A stretch of DNA of 64,000 nucleotides, from contig NZ_JACDUT010000003.1 in assembly GCF_013761245.1 (NCBI RefSeq), positions 124,001 to 188,000 of the forward strand, given 5' to 3'. Under the pieces are notes generated by a model, which was not told the origin of the DNA, searched no databases, and worked only from the letters and a program-made list of their open reading frames with translations. The stretch's first letter is position 1. Every line of letters begins with the position of its first letter. A program made the position numbers and the translations under genes. Below, piece after piece: positions 57,024-64,000 of this stretch. Source of the DNA: Thermaerobacillus caldiproteolyticus (lineage in GTDB: Bacteria > Bacillota > Bacilli > Bacillales > Anoxybacillaceae).

Positions 57024-57149
57024 GCTGATGATGTTGAACCGAAATAAACGCAAAAACCCCTCATCTTTTTTCTGATTTTGTCGAGTTTTTTCGCGTATGT
57101 TCACTTCCAATCTGGCAACACTAACAATAAGGAGAGGAAGTGAAACGGT

Positions 57150-57902
57150 ATGAAGATGAAAAAAAGAGAACTGATAATATTGGCAATCTTATTGACCATT
57201 ATTGTGATGTGTCAATACTCCTTCGGCGAGGCTAAAGGGAAAGAGCCGCTGCAAGAAATAGAAAAAATGGCTCATGTATTACAAAAAAACGGTGCGCATA
57301 TTCAAGAATGGACCATTTACACAAGAGAGTATATCCCAACCGTGAAAAATGATCAGGCTTTTTTGAAAAAGTTAAACGAGCTAAAGAAACAAAATAATCA
57401 ATTTCGATGGACGTTAGAAACAGAACACGACATTCGTAAAGCAACAGGGTTGTATAAACATTCCTCCATTCAAGAAAAAATTCAACTTGTTACTACCGTC
57501 ACAAACGAACAGCCCCAAACGTATATCCTCTATGAGGTCAAGGGATTAAATTGGAGCGAAAAAACTCGAAGAGAAGCGAGCGGAATCGTAAAAAACACAA
57601 CATTTCAACTCTTTACGAAACAGCCTACATTTTTCTCTTGTGTAAAAGGGGAATTCAGTGATAAGATGAAAGGTGTTTTGTTAAAACAAGCTTATCACCT
57701 TCTACATGAATTTCAAGCCACACCAATTGAAGCATTGCGGGAAGAGACATTTGTCTCCGTATCTGCATATACTAGGCAGTGGGAGAACGCTCTTCCGACC
57801 AACAGACATCCGATGAATATTCAGCTTGCATTACGAAAGGAAGGATTGGGCCAAAAGACTACGGTTGTAGTTGGAACCCCAATCATTACGATTGAATATT
57901 AA
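57150..57902 (+). CDS. ywmB: YwmB family secreted protein (DUF1779)
   Basis: 250 residues; ATG after AAGGAGAGGAAG. An N-terminal signal peptide or anchor ([20 protein letters not shown]) is followed by an extracytoplasmic domain ending AGTPI-like in [12 protein letters not shown], which matches the ending of B. subtilis YwmB as I recall it. YwmB lies before murAA and spoIID in B. subtilis too. The domain has a TATA-box-binding-protein-like fold in the family description. Its role is unknown; a sporulation link is possible from the neighbours. Confidence 0.85.
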   Translation: MKMKKRELIILAILLTIIVMCQYSFGEAKGKEPLQEIEKMAHVLQKNGAHIQEWTIYTREYIPTVKNDQAFLKKLNELKKQNNQFRWTLETEHDIRKATGLYKHSSIQEKIQLVTTVTNEQPQTYILYEVKGLNWSEKTRREASGIVKNTTFQLFTKQPTFFSCVKGEFSDKMKGVLLKQAYHLLHEFQATPIEALREETFVSVSAYTRQWENALPTNRHPMNIQLALRKEGLGQKTTVVVGTPIITIEY

Positions 57903-57933
57903 TATAGAGAAATTGGACGCGGAGGGGAATACC

Positions 57934-59241
57934 TTGGAAAAAATCATCGTCCGTGGCGGAAACCGGTTAAGCGGCACCGTAAAAGTCGAAGGAGCGAAGA
58001 ATGCCGTTTTGCCTGTCATCGCCGCAACCTTATTAGCGAGTGAAGGAAAAAGTGTCATTCATGATGTACCTGCTCTCTCCGATGTGTATACGATCAGTGA
58101 GGTACTGCGTTATTTAAACGCAGAAGTAATGATAGACGAAAATAAAATCACTGTAGATGCATCACGAGAGCTAAAGCTAGAAGCCCCGTTTGAATATGTA
58201 CGCAAAATGCGTGCTTCTGTTCTTGTAATGGGTCCGTTACTTGCAAGAAATGGTCGTGCCCGCGTGGCCTTGCCAGGCGGTTGTGCGATTGGTTCACGTC
58301 CGATTGACCAACATTTAAAAGGGTTTGAAGCGATGGGCGCTTCCGTGAAAGTCGGGAACGGCTTTATTGATGCGGAAGTAAACGGGAAACTTCGCGGGGC
58401 AAAGATTTACTTAGATTTTCCAAGTGTGGGAGCAACAGAAAATATCATGATGGCTGCCGTGTTGGCAGAAGGAACAACTATCATTGAAAACTGTGCTAAA
58501 GAGCCAGAAATTGTTGATTTGGCCAACTTTTTAAACGCAATGGGAGCGAAAGTGCGCGGTGCCGGAACAGGAACAATTCGTATTGAAGGGGTAGAAAAGT
58601 TAAGCGGCACAACACATACTGTCATTCCTGATCGCATCGAAGCAGGTACGTTCATGGTAGCGGCAGCTATTACAGGAGGAAACGTCCTTGTTCAAGGTGC
58701 TGTTCCAGAGCATTTGAGCTCACTAATTGCGAAAATGGAAGAAATGGGTGTAACCATTATTGAGGAAGAGAACGGTTTACGCGTCATCGGCCCAGAAAAA
58801 TTAAAAGCCGTCGACATCAAAACGATGCCGCATCCAGGGTTTCCAACTGATATGCAATCACAAATGATGGCATTATTGTTAAAAGCAGAAGGAACTAGCA
58901 TGATTACGGAAACGGTATTTGAAAACCGTTTTATGCACGTCGAAGAATTTCGTCGTATGAACGCAGACATTAAAATTGAAGGGCGCTCTGTTATCATTAA
59001 CGGACCTTGTAACCTACAAGGGGCCGAAGTAGCAGCGACTGATTTGCGTGCAGCGGCTGCGTTAATTTTAGCAGGATTAGCTGCAGAAGGGTACACCCGT
59101 GTAACGGAGTTGAAGCATCTTGATCGCGGCTATGTTCGTTTTCATGAAAAATTAGCTGCTCTTGGTGCTGATATCGAGCGTATCAATGAAGAAAGCAATA
59201 TTGCTGTCGAGGATGCCAAGGTAAAGGATCTCAACCTCTAA
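57934..59241 (+). CDS. murAA: UDP-N-acetylglucosamine 1-carboxyvinyltransferase (main copy)
   Basis: 435 residues from TTG 57934, after [30 protein letters not shown] and active-site Cys in [20 protein letters not shown] mark it as MurA. It catalyses the PEP transfer to UDP-GlcNAc in peptidoglycan synthesis. Its position next to ywmB and spoIID is that of B. subtilis murAA. Paralogue of the 16.8-kb gene. Confidence 0.94.
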   Translation: MEKIIVRGGNRLSGTVKVEGAKNAVLPVIAATLLASEGKSVIHDVPALSDVYTISEVLRYLNAEVMIDENKITVDASRELKLEAPFEYVRKMRASVLVMGPLLARNGRARVALPGGCAIGSRPIDQHLKGFEAMGASVKVGNGFIDAEVNGKLRGAKIYLDFPSVGATENIMMAAVLAEGTTIIENCAKEPEIVDLANFLNAMGAKVRGAGTGTIRIEGVEKLSGTTHTVIPDRIEAGTFMVAAAITGGNVLVQGAVPEHLSSLIAKMEEMGVTIIEEENGLRVIGPEKLKAVDIKTMPHPGFPTDMQSQMMALLLKAEGTSMITETVFENRFMHVEEFRRMNADIKIEGRSVIINGPCNLQGAEVAATDLRAAAALILAGLAAEGYTRVTELKHLDRGYVRFHEKLAALGADIERINEESNIAVEDAKVKDLNL

Positions 59242-59248
59242 GACAAAG

Positions 59249-59296
59249 AAAAACGACCGTCAACTACGTAAAAAACAGTAGTGAATGGTCGTTTTT
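59249..59296 (+). terminator. Terminator after murAA
   Basis: AAAAACGACC pairs perfectly with GGTCGTTTTT. ACTAC/GTAGT extends the structure inside the loop. Confidence 0.85.
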
Positions 59297-59374
59297 AATT
59301 TTCCGTTTGTTTTCGCCAAGAGAAGAAGAGTTGTGATACAGTTATAAAAAACAATTTATGTTGGAAAGAAGGTT

Positions 59375-59794
59375 GAATGGATAGAAGAGCCTTTGAAGCG
59401 GTTTATTTATGGTGCAGATGAAAGATTTGGCTGATTGAACAATGTAGAAATTCGGTTAAATGTATTAGAAAAAGTTTAAGAGAAGAACAAGAACGGACAT
59501 TAATGTATAGTAGCATAACAGTCAGTGATGTGCTGACGATATTAACGAATAAGTACTGAAGAAACGCTAAGAAATTAGTCTACTAGCGGAAGAACAGCAA
59601 GTCATATCCCAGCGCATTAGCTACATAATATCACGGAATGCGTCAGGAATCGGTCTTTTATTATATGGCAGATTAATAAAAGAAAGAGAATTTGAAATAC
59701 GCGAATTGAGGTGAGAAGCTGTTTCAAACATGCAGAAAAAGTGGGCGAGCAGTATTGGGAAGTGATAGAGCTGGTCGCAGCGAGAATTCAGTAG
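59375..59794 (+). pseudogene. Decayed coding sequence of unknown origin
   Basis: Four successive stretches in changing frames read like one coiled-coil-rich protein: EWIEEPLKRFIYGADERFG, a TGA, then LNNVEIRLNVLEK (frame of 59375); REEQERTLMYSSITVSDVLT (frame of 59476); LAEEQQVISQRISYIISRNA (from 59583); KHAEKVGEQYWEVIELVAAR (from 59717, ending at TAG 59792). Several stops and frameshifts lie between. I do not recognise the family. Glu/Gln-rich helices suggest a phage- or plasmid-type protein, but that is only an impression. Confidence 0.4.
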
Positions 59795-59863
59795 GAAGTA
59801 CGAACTCAAAGAGAAGTTCTTTTTGTTCTTTCCATCCTATTGATAGATCACTAAAAGAAGTTG

Positions 59864-59892
59864 TCATATATACTTGTCCAAGCCCATAACTA
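59864..59892 (+). promoter_or_regulatory. Possible sigma-E promoter of spoIID
   Basis: TCATATA (59864-59870) resembles the sigma-E -35. CATAACTA (59885-59892) shares CATA with the CATACAHT -10. The spacing of 14 is right. spoIID is a mother-cell sigma-E gene in B. subtilis. The -10 is imperfect. Confidence 0.45.
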
Positions 59893-59902
59893 TGTAATAA
59901 CG

Positions 59903-60010
59903 AAACGGCAGCCATTACTCTGATGGCGACCGTTTATTTATGCAAGCACATATGACCGCGCCTGCAAGATCGCCGGAAAAAGGATGATTTCGTCCTTATG
60001 CTTGCGCTTG
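59903..60010 (+). other. Structured leader before spoIID
   Basis: AAACGG...CCAT pairs with ATGG...CCGTTT (59903-59935). GCAAGC (about 59941) then pairs with GCTTGC (about 60000), enclosing AAGGA/TCCTT. If the sigma-E promoter is right, these stems form the 5' leader. The 200 bases between the decayed gene and here show nothing else. Confidence 0.4.
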
Positions 60011-60036
60011 AAAAATTCATATTGGGGGCTCGGACT

Positions 60037-61071
60037 ATGAAACGTGTAAAACCACTCATCGTACTAGTTTCTTTTTTATTTTTCGTTGTATTACTTATCC
60101 CGACTCTATTAGTCATTCCGTTTAGCGACAAAGAGGACGGGAAACTAGCTGAAGAGCTTCGTAAGCAGCAGGCAGTGCAGACGGTCAAAGCTAAAACGCA
60201 AGAAAGGGGACCGGCTGTAGAGGTAGCAGTGTACCGCAGCAAAGAAAAACGTATTGAGCATATTCCGCTTGAGCAGTATGTGATCGGTGTCGTCGCAGCG
60301 GAAATGCCGGCTGAATTTGAAATGGAGGCACTTAAGGCGCAAGCACTAACAGCAAGAACCTATATTGTCAAACAAATGCTTAATGATCAACCAATTAGTT
60401 TGCCAAAAGGAGCCAATGTCACCGATACAATCATGCATCAAGTCTATTACAGCAATGAAGAGTTAAAACAGCTTTGGGGAAATGACTACGACTGGAAAAT
60501 AAAAAAAATCACCGAAGCGGTGGAAGCAACTCGTGGACAGATTTTGACGTATAATAATGTTCCTATTGAAGCTTCGTTTTTCTCGACAAGCAACGGCTTT
60601 ACGGAGAACTCAGAAGCATATTGGGAAAATGAATTCCCTTACTTAAAAAGTGTAGCGAGTCCGTGGGATAAACAGTCGCCGAAATTTTACAACCAAACAG
60701 TTATGTCGGTTGCTGAATTTCAACAAAAATTAGGAGTCACTTTGCCGAAAGACGGGTCCGTCGGTGTTGTCATTTCACGAACACCGGGAAAACGTGTGGA
60801 TGTTGTTGAAATTAATGGAAAGCGGTTCAAGGGAAGAGAAGTGCGTGAAAAACTAGATTTAAAGTCGACGGATTTTACATGGGTACGTAAAGGGGATGAA
60901 ATTGTCATTACAACAAAAGGATATGGACACGGTGTTGGTATGAGTCAATACGGAGCGAATTTTATGGCAAAGGAAGGAAAAACATATGATCAAATTGTAA
61001 AGTACTACTATCAAGGCGTGAATATTTCCTCAGCAACAGCTTTTTTAAACAAACTCACCGTGAAAAAGTAG
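60037..61071 (+). CDS. spoIID: Stage II sporulation protein D
   Basis: 344 residues from ATG 60037 (GGGGG eight bases upstream); an ATG at 59998 lacks a ribosome site. An N-terminal membrane anchor (PLIVLVSFLFFVVLLIPTLL) is followed by the SpoIID/LytB transglycosylase domain: EQYVIGVVAAEMPAEFEMEA with the catalytic Glu, KAQALTARTY, FFSTSNGFTENSEAYW, and GYGHGVGMSQYGANFMA. It cuts peptidoglycan during engulfment, with SpoIIM and SpoIIP. Confidence 0.96.
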   Translation: MKRVKPLIVLVSFLFFVVLLIPTLLVIPFSDKEDGKLAEELRKQQAVQTVKAKTQERGPAVEVAVYRSKEKRIEHIPLEQYVIGVVAAEMPAEFEMEALKAQALTARTYIVKQMLNDQPISLPKGANVTDTIMHQVYYSNEELKQLWGNDYDWKIKKITEAVEATRGQILTYNNVPIEASFFSTSNGFTENSEAYWENEFPYLKSVASPWDKQSPKFYNQTVMSVAEFQQKLGVTLPKDGSVGVVISRTPGKRVDVVEINGKRFKGREVREKLDLKSTDFTWVRKGDEIVITTKGYGHGVGMSQYGANFMAKEGKTYDQIVKYYYQGVNISSATAFLNKLTVKK

Positions 61072-61074
61072 AGC

Positions 61075-61100
61075 GAGGCGTATTTCCGCCTCTTTTTTTT
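61075..61100 (+). terminator. Terminator after spoIID
   Basis: GAGGCG-TATTTC-CGCCTC followed by eight T. Confidence 0.9.
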
Positions 61101-61151
61101 GCATAAAATCACCCTTTTTTCAAAAAATAAATGAAAAAATAGTTTGATCAT

Positions 61152-61180
61152 GTATATATTTTCCTCTTTCTGTTCAAAAT
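61152..61180 (+). promoter_or_regulatory. Probable sigma-F promoter of spoIIQ
   Basis: GTATA (61152-61156) and GTTCAAAAT (61172-61180) with a 15-base spacer fit the sigma-F pattern (GYATA, GGHNANHHT) with one mismatch. spoIIQ is a forespore sigma-F gene in B. subtilis. Confidence 0.6.
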
Positions 61181-61200
61181 GGTTGCTGAGGTGATGAATA

Positions 61201-62106
61201 ATGAGAGAGGAAGAAAAGAAACAAACTTCTCCGACAAGACCAAGTTTACAGCGTTTGCTCAGAAAGCGTTGGGTGTTTCCAGCCATTTATTTAACGAGTG
61301 CTGCGTTAATTTTAGCAGGAGTACTTTGGTTCCAAAACAAAAATGACGGAAAAGTGGCAAAAGATGAGTATGAATATAGCCAAGACGTTCCGGGAACATC
61401 TCATCACAATGATCCAGCCGTCCCAGTTAATGAAGCAGTTGAAAATTTTGTGATGCCAGTCCTTGATCCAAACACTGTCGAAATTCAAAAACCATTCTAT
61501 GATGACACCGCATCAAAAGAAGAACAGGAAGCAGCCCTTGTCTTTTATAATAATACGTATCATCCAAACCGCGGGATCGACATTGCCACGAAGGACGGCA
61601 AAACATTTGATGTTACCGCCTCTTTAAGCGGTACTGTGACAAAGGCAGAAAAGGACCCGATTTTAGGTTATGTGGTGGAGATTGAGCATGACAAAGGCGT
61701 TACGACTGTTTATCAATCTCTTGCAGACCTAAAAGTTAAATCTGGTGATAGCGTTAAACAAGGACAAGTCATCGGCAAAGCGGGACAAAGCCAATTTAAT
61801 CAAGAGGCAGGCATTCATGCCCACTTTGAAATTCGCAAAGACGGCAAGCCGGTAAACCCAATCGATTACTTTGATAAACCGGTCACTGCTTTAACTGAAC
61901 AAAAGGCTGGAGAGCAAAACGCAACTGACCAAAACAGTGAGCAAACAACAGATGAACAATCTCAAACAGATAAACAATCACAATCTGACGAAGAAACTCA
62001 ATCGAAAGATCAATCAACAGATGAGAATACAACAACAGCACCAAATGAACAAGAGCCATCTTCTTCTAAAACGCCAGACGCTTCCATTGGAATGGCAAGA
62101 GCGTAA
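61201..62106 (+). CDS. spoIIQ: Stage II sporulation protein Q
   Basis: 301 residues. An N-terminal membrane helix (FPAIYLTSAALILAGVLWF) is followed by a LytM/M23-type domain (about 110-225) and a Gln/Ser/Thr/Asp-rich tail (from about 235). The first zinc motif is degenerate: NRGID stands where active enzymes have HxxxD, while GIHAHFEIR keeps the HxH part. Bacillus SpoIIQ is likewise degenerate and acts as a scaffold. It binds SpoIIIAH across the forespore membranes in the channel linking the two cells. Follows spoIID. Confidence 0.95.
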   Translation: MREEEKKQTSPTRPSLQRLLRKRWVFPAIYLTSAALILAGVLWFQNKNDGKVAKDEYEYSQDVPGTSHHNDPAVPVNEAVENFVMPVLDPNTVEIQKPFYDDTASKEEQEAALVFYNNTYHPNRGIDIATKDGKTFDVTASLSGTVTKAEKDPILGYVVEIEHDKGVTTVYQSLADLKVKSGDSVKQGQVIGKAGQSQFNQEAGIHAHFEIRKDGKPVNPIDYFDKPVTALTEQKAGEQNATDQNSEQTTDEQSQTDKQSQSDEETQSKDQSTDENTTTAPNEQEPSSSKTPDASIGMARA

Positions 62107-62123
62107 TTTTTAATTCAAAAAAG

Positions 62124-62171
62124 AATCACCTACTCCTTCTCGTAAATGAAGAAGGGGTAGGTGATTTTTTT
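62124..62171 (+). terminator. Terminator after spoIIQ
   Basis: AATCACCTACTCCTTCT pairs with GAAGGGGTAGGTGATT (one mismatch), followed by TTTTT. Confidence 0.9.
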
Positions 62172-62371
62172 CATAACATACATACTCAAAATAGAAAAGG
62201 AAAAACATTTCGCGAGTCGAATAAGGAATGGTATATAAACGAAAAAGCAACTAGGTCATCTAGTGAGTCCGCCAAAAGGATGTCGGTATTCCATACGCGA
62301 TGTCCAATCATAAACGGGAAAAATCACTATGTTGTTTAGTAGGATGATGAGAAGAAAAAGGAGAGGAGACG
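62172..62371. other. Intergenic region before the gamma-glutamyltransferase gene
   Basis: 200 bases with no credible gene or convincing promoter. A ribosome site (AAAAAGGAGAGGAG) ends it. Confidence 0.5.
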
Positions 62372-63985
62372 ATGCTGCAGCTTGATTATTTGCACTACCC
62401 ATATTCTTCACAACGGATGACGACGTTTGCCGCCAATGGAATGGTCGCTACGTCGCAACCGTTAGCAGCTCAAGCAGGGCTGGATATTTTAAAAAAAGGC
62501 GGCAATGCCATTGATGCGGCGATTGCCACCGCGGCATGTTTGACAGTTGTTGAGCCGACTTCAAACGGAATTGGCGGCGATGCATTTGCACTTGTTTGGG
62601 TGAACGGGGAACTTCATGGATTGAATGCAAGCGGCTATTCGCCAAAAGCAATATCGATTGAAGCGGTAAAAGAACGGGGATATAATGAAATGCCAAAACA
62701 TGGATGGGTCCCTGTGACTGTTCCGGGAGCCCCGGCGGCTTGGGTCGCTTTGTCAAAGAGGTTTGGAAGACTGCCGCTAACGGAAGTATTAAAACCAGCC
62801 GTTGAATATGCAGAAAATGGTTATCCGATTTCACCGATATTAGGGAAGTACTGGAACTACGCGTTTCGTGAGTTTCAAACTTATCTGAAGGGGCCCGAAT
62901 TTGCAAGCTGGTTTGAAATATTTGCTCCTCGAGGGAGAGCGCCGAAAATCGGGGAAGTTTGGGCTTCGAAAGACCATGCTGATACATTGCGTTCCATCGC
63001 AAAAACAGAGGGCGAAAGTTTTTACCGAGGAGAATTAGCAGAAAAAATTGCTGCGTATTCAAAACAATATCATGGTTTTTTATCTTTCGATGATTTAGCC
63101 GAATACGAAGTCGAGTGGGTCAAACCGATTTCCGTTCATTATCGGGGTTACGATGTATGGGAGATTCCCCCTAACGGGCAAGGATTGATTGCGTTAATGG
63201 CATTGAATATCATGAAGGAATTTGACATTCCTAATATCCCAACAATAGAGACATACCATCAACAAATCGAAGCGATGAAACTGGCTTTTGTAGATGGACA
63301 AACATACATTACCGATGCTCGTTACATGAAGCACTCTGTCGATGAGCTATTATCAGAGGAATTTGCCCGGTCAAGACGAAAGCTGATTGGCGAAGAAGCG
63401 TTATTTCCTGAACCGGGGACGCCGTCAAAAGGGGGGACGGTTTATTTAGCAACAGCTGATCGAGAAGGCAATATGGTTTCCTTTATTCAAAGCAACTATA
63501 TGGGCTTTGGCTCCGGTCTAGTCGTGCCGGGAACAGGAATCGCTTTGCAAAACCGCGGACATAATTTTTCGCTCAATGAGACACACGATAATCGGTTAGC
63601 ACCGCGAAAGAAAACGTATCATACGATTATTCCGGGATTTCTTACAAAAGGAAAGGAACCGATAGGGCCATTCGGTGTCATGGGCGGCTTTATGCAGCCG
63701 CAAGGGCATTTGCAAGTGGTGATGAATACGATCGACTTTCATTTAAACCCGCAAGCGGCGTTAGATGCACCAAGATGGCAATGGATAGAAGGGAAAAAGA
63801 TTCTCGTCGAGCATCACTTTCCTCACGACATCGCTCAGGCCTTAGCCCGAAAAGGACACGACATTCACGTCGCCCTCGATTCAGGTGCATTCGGACGCGG
63901 ACAAATTATTTGGCGCGATCCGCATACAGGAGTGTTGGCTGGAGGTACAGAAGCCCGTACTGACGGAATGGTTGCTGCTTGGTAG
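62372..63985 (+). CDS. Gamma-glutamyltransferase, cytosolic type
   Basis: 537 residues from ATG 62372, after AAGGAGAGGAG. Ntn-hydrolase of the GGT family. Self-cleavage is expected before Thr356 (SKGGTVYLATADREGNM), which then becomes the catalytic N-terminal Thr of the small subunit. GKGGNAIDAAIA-type text appears as KKGGNAIDAAIATAACLTVV, and GVMGGFMQPQGHLQ is present. There is no signal peptide, and the region after Thr lacks the lid-loop extension of secreted GGTs. It resembles the GGT described from Geobacillus thermodenitrificans, which has mainly hydrolase activity. The substrate (glutathione or gamma-glutamyl peptides) is inferred. It sits alone after a terminator. Confidence 0.9.
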   Translation: MLQLDYLHYPYSSQRMTTFAANGMVATSQPLAAQAGLDILKKGGNAIDAAIATAACLTVVEPTSNGIGGDAFALVWVNGELHGLNASGYSPKAISIEAVKERGYNEMPKHGWVPVTVPGAPAAWVALSKRFGRLPLTEVLKPAVEYAENGYPISPILGKYWNYAFREFQTYLKGPEFASWFEIFAPRGRAPKIGEVWASKDHADTLRSIAKTEGESFYRGELAEKIAAYSKQYHGFLSFDDLAEYEVEWVKPISVHYRGYDVWEIPPNGQGLIALMALNIMKEFDIPNIPTIETYHQQIEAMKLAFVDGQTYITDARYMKHSVDELLSEEFARSRRKLIGEEALFPEPGTPSKGGTVYLATADREGNMVSFIQSNYMGFGSGLVVPGTGIALQNRGHNFSLNETHDNRLAPRKKTYHTIIPGFLTKGKEPIGPFGVMGGFMQPQGHLQVVMNTIDFHLNPQAALDAPRWQWIEGKKILVEHHFPHDIAQALARKGHDIHVALDSGAFGRGQIIWRDPHTGVLAGGTEARTDGMVAAW

Positions 63986-64000
63986 TTTGGTGAAAAAAGC

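Noticed and set aside
59621-60242. Minus-strand open frames between murAA and spoIID
   Set aside because: Short, without ribosome sites or recognisable families, one of them antisense to the SpoIID N-terminus. The + strand remnant reads more like protein.

Overview
The window is chromosomal DNA of a low-to-mid GC, endospore-forming Firmicute. It carries sporulation genes (spo0F, spoIIR, spoIID, spoIIQ), AGGAGG-type ribosome sites with frequent TTG/GTG starts, and the gene order seen in Bacillus subtilis from ywjE to the murAA/spoIID/spoIIQ region. A fused isobutyryl-CoA mutase (IcmF), a complex I operon and a thermostable-type AdhT-like alcohol dehydrogenase, all absent from this place in B. 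subtilis, point to the Geobacillus/Parageobacillus/Anoxybacillus group. This assignment is an inference from gene content, not a database result.

Layout. 1-11.3 kb: a partial cardiolipin synthase gene, then an acyl-CoA degradation block (fadF, thiolase, 3-hydroxybutyryl-CoA dehydrogenase, two acyl-CoA dehydrogenases, a TetR regulator, icmF). A FadR-type operator lies before fadF and a cre-like site before the thiolase. 11.4-16.7 kb: rpoE (broken by an in-frame amber codon), pyrG with its CTP-sensing leader, ywjG, spo0F, fbaA and tal. 16.8-21.8 kb: murAB, glpX, rho, rpmE, tdk. 21.9-28.2 kb: a lipoprotein and an apparent inserted module made of an iron-type alcohol dehydrogenase, a soluble sensor kinase, a sigma-54-dependent response regulator and a convergent zinc alcohol dehydrogenase whose promoter is a clear -24/-12 element. 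28.5-38.4 kb: prfA, prmC, spoIIR, ywlC, mntP, ywlE, a chemoreceptor-like protein, rpiB, ywlG, glyA, upp. 38.6-46.0 kb: the complete F1Fo ATP synthase operon. 46.3-56.7 kb: an 11-subunit complex I operon (nuoABCDHIJKLMN) without nuoEFG. 56.7-64 kb: ywzB, ywmB, murAA, a decayed gene, spoIID, spoIIQ and a cytosolic-type gamma-glutamyltransferase.

How the parts fit. The first block delivers acyl-CoA electrons through FadF to the quinone pool and feeds acetyl-CoA and branched C4-CoA metabolism. Complex I and ATP synthase form the respiratory core. The alcohol dehydrogenase module looks like a self-contained alcohol/aldehyde-responsive sigma-54 circuit. Several regulatory patterns stand out in non-coding DNA: a cluster of DnaA boxes between spoIIR and ywlC, Spo0A-box-like octamers on both sides of spo0F, a G-free pyrimidine-rich rho leader, the pyrG reiterative-transcription attenuator, and degenerate copies of a dispersed intergenic repeat.

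The most surprising single observation is the amber codon in rpoE. No mobile element, CRISPR array, tRNA or rRNA gene was recognised.
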